Assembly: GCA_037013495.1 (NCBI GenBank)
Contig: CM072811.1
Coordinates: 27,489,659-27,553,658 of the forward strand
Length of the DNA: 64,000 nt
Direction: 5' to 3'
Origin: Hippophae tibetana
Lineage: Eukaryota > Streptophyta > Magnoliopsida > Rosales > Elaeagnaceae
The notes below the pieces were generated by a model that was given only the letters and a program-made list of their open reading frames with translations, was not told where the DNA came from and ran no database searches. Below, one piece after another: positions 58,878-64,000 of the stretch. Each line of letters opens with the position of its first letter. The stretch's first letter is position 1. The translations under genes and the position numbers were made by a program.

Positions 58878-59710
58878 CTGTATATGTATTCAAAATTTTA
58901 AATTAAAGATATTATAAATTTGATGACTGGAATCAAATTTATCAATAATTTTTAAATTTTGTATCAAATTAATTAAATTAAAAGATAAGGAAATAAAATG
59001 AATAATATTTCTTAAAACAAGATGCTAAGTTTATAGTGTAATATATATAGTAGTTTAATTAGTCCCTTAGAAAGGAAGTAAATTAAAAAGTGATAAAAAG
59101 TATGTATTGATCACATAAACCGCAAGATGGGTTCTTAGATTTTTTTTATAAAATTTTTATTTAGTACAAGAAAATTGGAAATGTACTATTACCTTTAATT
59201 CTTAAACAATGATCGAAGAGATATAAATATAATAGAATAATTCCAAATTACTATATAAACTTTTCAAACTGGTCCCTATTCTTTTACTTATTATAGAAAA
59301 TAATAATACTAATCACCTTTTTCCCAAACCCTTCAAATATAATTAACAATTTCACTTTTAATTCGGTGTTTATATATTTTTTTATATAATATAAAAATAT
59401 ATTTTTCAAATGTTTAAATGTGAAGTGTACGTATAGTTTTTTTTTTCTGGTAACATAAAAAAAATGTTTATAGATGATTAAAGCAAAAACCACTAAATAA
59501 CTAAGACATAAAAATCGGAAGATAATAATTAGATAAAAGAAAAAGAAAAAGAAAACAAACAAAAATTGGAGATATAATAATAAGTCAAATATAATTTATA
59601 AAATAACAATAATATATAATAAATATTCATAATAGCTTGACCATATGAAAAAACAATACCAACTTGTATGATATTGCCATTTGCCACCAATAGAAGCTAC
59701 TTAAATTGTG
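58878..59710 (+). promoter_or_regulatory. Upstream region of F5H
   Basis: This 830-bp AT-rich stretch lies between a MITE-like element and the F5H TATA box. A 92-codon open frame on the minus strand here is Phe/Tyr/Lys-rich and looks compositional. I see no exact AC element (ACC[TA]A[CA]C) in the proximal part, which is in line with reports that F5H in Arabidopsis is not driven by AC elements as other lignin genes are. No other factor site can be claimed with confidence. Confidence 0.4.
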
Positions 59711-59718
59711 TATATAAA
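59711..59718 (+). promoter_or_regulatory. TATA box of the F5H gene
   Basis: TATATAAA lies 169 bp before the start codon, with a C-rich stretch right after it. Transcription would be expected to start near 59740-59750, giving a 5' UTR of about 140 nt that is free of ATG triplets until the start and is rich in pyrimidines. Confidence 0.7.
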
Positions 59719-59886
59719 CCCCCTTAATGTCTCATTCCTACCTAGCAACACATCTCAAAAGTTGCATTATTTCTTCCAAGAAAAAGAAAAAAAATTAACT
59801 ATTTCATCTTCCTATTCATTTTCATCACCACCCTGATAACAAATCTTCTCAGATCTAATATCACAAAATCTCAAAAGCAATTCTCC

Positions 59887-61557
59887 ATGGAAACACTTAT
59901 TCAATCTCTCCAACCTTTGGTACCCATGTTACTTTTATTAATAATCCCTTTACTTTTCCTTATGGGTTTTGTCTTTAGATTCAAAAAAAGACTACCATAC
60001 CCTCCGGGACCAAGAGGCTTACCAATAATAGGCAACATGTTGATGATGAACGAGTTGACTCATCGTGGGCTCGCTCAACTCGCCAAACAATATGGTGGTA
60101 TTTTTCATCTCAAAATGGGTTATGTACACATGGTAGCTATTTCTTCAGCTGACGTGGCACGTCAAGTTCTTCAAGTACATGATAACATTTTCTCAAATCG
60201 TCCGGCTACTATAGCTGTAAGCTATTTAACCTATGATCGTGCTGACATGGCATTTGCTCATTATGGACCCTTTTGGAGACAAATGAGGAAACTCTGTGTT
60301 ATGAAACTTTTCAGTCGTAAAAGGGCCGAGTCGTGGCAATCTGTTCGGGACGAAGTGGATAATACTGTCCGCTTCGTGTCGGATAATACCGGTACTGCTG
60401 TTAATATTGGGGAGCTAGTGTTTGGTTTGACTAGAGATATTATTTATAGAGCTGCTTTTGGAAGTAGTACTACCCAAGAAGGACAAGATAAATTTATTGG
60501 GATTTTACAAGAGTTTTCCAAGCTATTTGGAGCTTTTAATATTGCTGATTTTATCCCTAGACTTTCTTGGATTGATCCACAAGGTCTTAGTACTAGACTT
60601 TCAAAGGCTCGTTTAGAACTTGATAAGTTCATTGATAAGATTATTGATGAACACATGATAAAGAAAGAAAATAATAACTGTGAAAGTTATGAAGATGTTG
60701 AGACAGATATGGTTGATGATTTGTTAGCTTTTTACGATGATAAAGAAGCTCAAGTTAATGAGTCTAATGACCTTCAAAATTCCATTAAACTCACTAGAGA
60801 CAACATTAAAGCTATTATTATGGTAAGTAACTCAACCACTAATTTTTTTTTTTTAAATTAAGATACTAATTAACAACCTAAACTTTAAGGTATGAATGTA
60901 ACATCATGATTTTTTATTTTTTTTTAATATTTGCAGGATGTGATGTTTGGTGGTACAGAGACAGTGGCATCGGCAATAGAATGGACCATGTCAGAATTGA
61001 TGAGAAGCCCAAAAGATCTAAAGAAGGTCCAACAAGAGATAGTCGATGTAGTAGGACTAGATCGAAGATTGGAAGAGAGTGATTTTGAGAAGCTAACCTA
61101 CTTGAAATGTTGTCTCAAAGAGACACTTAGACTTCACCCTCCAATTCCTTTACTACTTCATGAGACTGCTGAAGATGCTGAGGTTGCTGGATATTTTGTT
61201 CCAAAGAAGTCACGCGTGATGATCAATGCTTGGGCTATTGGGAGAGACCCTAATTCTTGGGAAGATCCTGAAACATTCAAGCCCTCTAGGTTTCTTCAAG
61301 ATGGTATGCCTGATTTTAAAGGGAGTAACTTTGAGTTCATTCCATTCGGTTCGGGTCGTAGGTCTTGCCCCGGAATGCAACTTGGGCTTTACGCGCTTGA
61401 GTTGGCTGTTGGTCACTTGCTTCATTGTTTTACATGGGAGTTACCTGATGGCATGAAACCAAGTGAACTTGACACGAATGATGTGTTTGGACTCACTGCT
61501 CCAAGAGCCAGCAGACTAATTGCCGTCCCAAGTAAGCAAATTGTGTGCACACTTTAA
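59887..61557 (+). CDS. F5H: Ferulate/coniferaldehyde 5-hydroxylase (cytochrome P450 CYP84A)
   Basis: Two exons (59887-60822 and 60937-61557) encode 518 residues, close to the 520 of Arabidopsis CYP84A1. The enzyme is an ER-anchored P450 that, with NADPH and P450 reductase, 5-hydroxylates coniferaldehyde, coniferyl alcohol or ferulate and so opens the route to syringyl lignin and sinapate esters. Visible features: a hydrophobic anchor at residues about 11-30, the proline hinge PYPPGPRGLPIIGN (37-50), the C-helix WRQMR (130-134), I-helix FGGTET (316-321), K-helix ETLR (374-377), the FKPSRF motif (426-431) and the haem loop FGSGRRSCPG with ligand Cys456. FGGTETVASAIEW and DVFGLTAP are phrases shared with CYP84A1. 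The start lies in a CCATGG context. The reading frame looks intact, so the gene is probably functional. A paralogous CYP84A with another role is the main alternative. Confidence 0.95.
60823..60936 (+). other. F5H: Phase-0 intron of F5H
   Basis: A 114-bp intron with GTAAGT donor at 60823 and a TTGCAG acceptor ending at 60936, AT- and T-rich inside. Splicing joins Met312 to Asp313 without splitting a codon, just before the I-helix FGGTET motif. The position suits the CYP84A family, in which an intron lies before the DVMFGGTE block. Confidence 0.92.
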
Positions 61558-61666
61558 GATGTTTGTGAGAGAGACAAGTACTGTTCTTAATTATTTGCAT
61601 TTTTATTTTTATTTTCCTTATTTTTTGTTTTTCATTTGAAATATTGGGTAAAGGAGGAAGAAGAAA

Positions 61667-61740
<74 letters not shown>
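61667..61740 (+). repeat. (ATT)n microsatellite in the presumed F5H 3' UTR
   Basis: A perfect trinucleotide run of 74 bp (about 24 repeats), starting 110 bp after the stop codon and before the likely poly(A) signal. Perfect runs this long are usually length-variable between individuals. Confidence 0.95.
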
Positions 61741-61804
61741 GGTTTGTTCATGATATTGGAGAATAAGATATGTGAAAAAATTTCTTGTATTTTACTCGAT
61801 GTTT

Positions 61805-61810
61805 AATAAA
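61805..61810 (+). terminator. Likely poly(A) signal of F5H (AATAAA)
   Basis: An exact AATAAA lies about 250 nt after the stop codon, a usual 3' UTR length for plant genes, and is followed by AT-rich sequence. Plant poly(A) signals are loose, so the true cleavage site is uncertain. Confidence 0.5.
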
Positions 61811-62760
61811 GCAATTAATATATGTCGGTATTGAGGAAAGAAAATGACGACTACTTCTGTTTTTTAGTATGAATTCTAGAATGTTATATACACTTCTCCG
61901 GCGAGAGTGTAGACACATTTGAACTCATTTAAATAATGTCAAAAATGGGATACAATTCATATGAATTACATAAGAAGGCATACTAATTTTGATGATCAAA
62001 TATGTATTTGTCTTTTCATCAACAACTCCGATATAGATAGTTAAACTAATTAATAAATAAGAATTGACATGTATGTTCGTAAAAAAATTATAAATATAAT
62101 TATAAATAATTCAGTTTATCTTTAATCTTAATTTAATATCAATTAATTTGAGCCTAGTGTAGTTTATTAGTTAGGTTGTATATTATTGAAACTGATGTCT
62201 TTCACATGAGAGATATGATAGATTCGAGACTTAAATTTTCCTTCTTAATTTAATGTGGTATCTCATCTTTTAACTTCATTACAGCTTTTTTTAACCCAAA
62301 AAATTAATATCGTTTTAAGGTTAAAATCTAGTTTTAGTTCTGGTGGACGTAGTAAGTAACTCATCGTGGTCAAGTAATAAACTGATTGGCTGATTCTAAA
62401 TTACCTACCTTTTTTCTTTACTAAATATTTTATTTTTAATATTATTTTGTTATTGAATATATATTTAAAATTTTAATATATTTTGAACATAATATAAATA
62501 AATATTTTTTACTTGTTATCCTTTTACTTTGTAACGTTGCATGAATTTAGATAGATGATCGCAACAAATAACATTGATAATTAGTAGAAATATTCAACGG
62601 TATTATTATTTTATTTTTATATTTAATTTAAAAAATATATTTATTTGATAAAATAATTTTGGTATTATAACGAAAATCTTCTAAGAGAAAAGGATGATTA
62701 GTGAAATATCAATAACAAATAAAGAAAAAGAAGATATAATGAAAAATACGAGAGACAAAA
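61811..62760. other. AT-rich interval downstream of F5H, nothing recognised
   Basis: Intergenic spacer between the F5H 3' end and a copia LTR. I see no gene, RNA or transposon end here. Confidence 0.4.
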
Positions 62761-64000
62761 TGAAGAAAATCATTGTATTTTAGTTAGATATTTTTCATCA
62801 ATACATACATATATAACACTAAATGTATGCATACAGTTGACATAACCTAACCATACCTTGGTTAGTTAGTAACCATAATTATATTACATCCTAACACCCT
62901 CCCATAAGGTTACATTCTCATAAGAACAATAAGTTTAGTCTTCAATTGATGGAATTGTTGTGCAAGTAGAGGTTTGGTCATAATATCAATCAATTGCTCT
63001 TGATATGAAATATACTTAATACACACATCACTAGTTATAACCTTCCCCTAATAAAATAAAAGTCAATTTCCACATGTTTCACACGAGAACTAAACATATG
63101 ATTCTTCGCTAAGCAATCTGCACTGATGTTATCACAATACACCACTAATGCATAAGGTATTTCTACTTCCAATTCTGTTAACAGCTTCTTTATCCATGAT
63201 ACTTTACATATTGCCAATGAAAAGGAACAAAATTAAGCCTTTGTAAATGGCCAAGACACCACCAAACTAAGATCTATGATGCCAATAAATTTCCAAGATA
63301 CACGCATCATATGTCGGTGCTCCTATGATCATCAACACACCTTGTCTTGCCTAATCAACATCTGTATAGGCAGTTATTTCAAAAGATGAGGATAGGTGTA
63401 ATTAAATGCCATGATCAATTCTGCCTCTTAGATACCTTATAACTCTTTTCACTGCTGAGAAATATACATCAGTTGGAGCATAGAAAACTGACATAACTTG
63501 TTCACAGAATATGATATCTCAGGTCTTGTTAGTGTACAATATTGTAATACTTCCACTATAGACATATATTGTGTAAGATCCTGTAATAATTCTCCATCTG
63601 TCTTCGATATTCTTTTTTCAGTACTCAAAAGTGTGAAAACTAGTCTAGTTTCTGATATTGTGCCTTTTTAAGCAATTTGATGTATTTTTGCTGAATTAGA
63701 TGAAAACTGTCATAATTCTTTTACTTAAATACCTAAAAAAAGTGTAACTCTCCCAAATCCTTTAAGACAAATATACTATGTAGTTTCTGTATTATTACTT
63801 AGATAAAATCAACATTGTTTTGAGCCACTATTATATCATCTACATAGATGAGTAGAATTATAATCGTACCTTTATCTGTAAAGGTAATCATAGATGTATC
63901 TAATTGTGAGCCCGTAAAATCCCACCGAGTGAGACAAGTGCTAAGCTTTGTGAACCATGCTTTAGGAGCCTGCATTAGTCCATAGAATTCCTTCTTAAGT
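62761..64000 (-). mobile_element. 3' end of a Ty1/copia element, minus strand, cut by the window edge (fossil)
   Basis: On the minus strand a purine-rich TTATGGGAGGGTG tract (62897-62909) is followed by a short LTR of about 136 bp (62896 down to about 62761, starting TGTTAGGATGTAAT). The RNase H end lies just inside at 63.2-63.0 kb, and the region out to 64000 reads weakly as RT. The short LTR suits an Ale/Retrofit-type copia. The visible part is broken several times; its 5' half lies outside the window. Confidence 0.7.
63035..64000 (-). pseudogene. RT/RNase H remnant of the right-edge copia
   Basis: RNase H shows VVYCDNISADCLAKNHMF and RVKHVEIDFYFIRGRL, the conserved tail of copia RNase H. 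Sequence from about 63300 to the window edge carries decayed RT-RNase H linker motifs. No product is expected. Confidence 0.7.

Noticed and set aside
59284-59562. 92-codon minus-strand open frame upstream of F5H
   Set aside because: Its Phe/Tyr/Lys/Ile-rich composition mirrors AT-rich DNA. It has no motif and would lie in the F5H upstream region.
60823-60861. Extension of F5H exon 1 into the intron
   Set aside because: The added residues (VSNSTTNFFFLN) follow a perfect GTAAGT donor and do not fit the P450 family, while exon 2 resumes precisely at the conserved DVMFGGTE block.

Overview
This is AT-rich, gene-poor nuclear DNA of a flowering plant, most likely a eudicot. The only convincing host gene is a two-exon cytochrome P450 at 59.9-61.6 kb. 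It is recognisable along its whole length as ferulate/coniferaldehyde 5-hydroxylase (F5H, CYP84A), the enzyme that commits phenylpropanoids to syringyl lignin and sinapate esters. Its TATA box, 114-bp phase-0 intron, plausible poly(A) signal and a long ATT microsatellite in the presumed 3' UTR are all visible. The species cannot be named from the sequence alone.

Most of the other interpretable DNA is transposon fossil. From left to right: a CACTA-type terminus with three hairpins (about 1.09-1.25 kb); a short hAT-like MITE (2.45 kb); an inverted copy of a non-autonomous DNA transposon here called family Y (3.84-4.74 kb); a SIRE-like Ty1/copia complex with three LTR regions, a gag remnant and an env-like remnant, two of its LTRs carrying Y (6.48-16.44 kb); a short-LTR copia remnant on the minus strand (19.46-23.91 kb); an Athila-like Ty3/gypsy element on the minus strand with LTRs over 1 kb and a tRNA-Asp-type primer site (24.70-32.36 kb); a MITE (33.69-34.28 kb); an old copia that took at least two later insertions, a minus-strand Tork/Tnt1-like mosaic and a fairly young plus-strand Tork/Tnt1-like element with both LTRs (34.79-44.74 kb); another minus-strand copia (45.34-51.29 kb); a MITE-like element with a CCCTAAA-containing minisatellite (51.90-52.94 kb); a MITE in the F5H upstream region (58.21-58.88 kb); and the 3' end of a further copia running off the right edge (62.76-64.00 kb). 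The intervals between are AT-rich and hold nothing I can name.

I found no convincing sign of a new gene system such as an operon, defence locus or biosynthetic cluster. The most unusual material is repeat biology: family Y, with a core of about five 177-bp units in three copies; the capture of Y inside an LTR and its presence in two LTRs while a third keeps the empty site; a roughly 58-bp direct repeat flanking the Athila-like element; a tRNA-like promoter pair inside a copia leader; and the telomere-motif minisatellite. All similarity figures are estimates by eye, and family names rest on recognised motifs, not on database searches.
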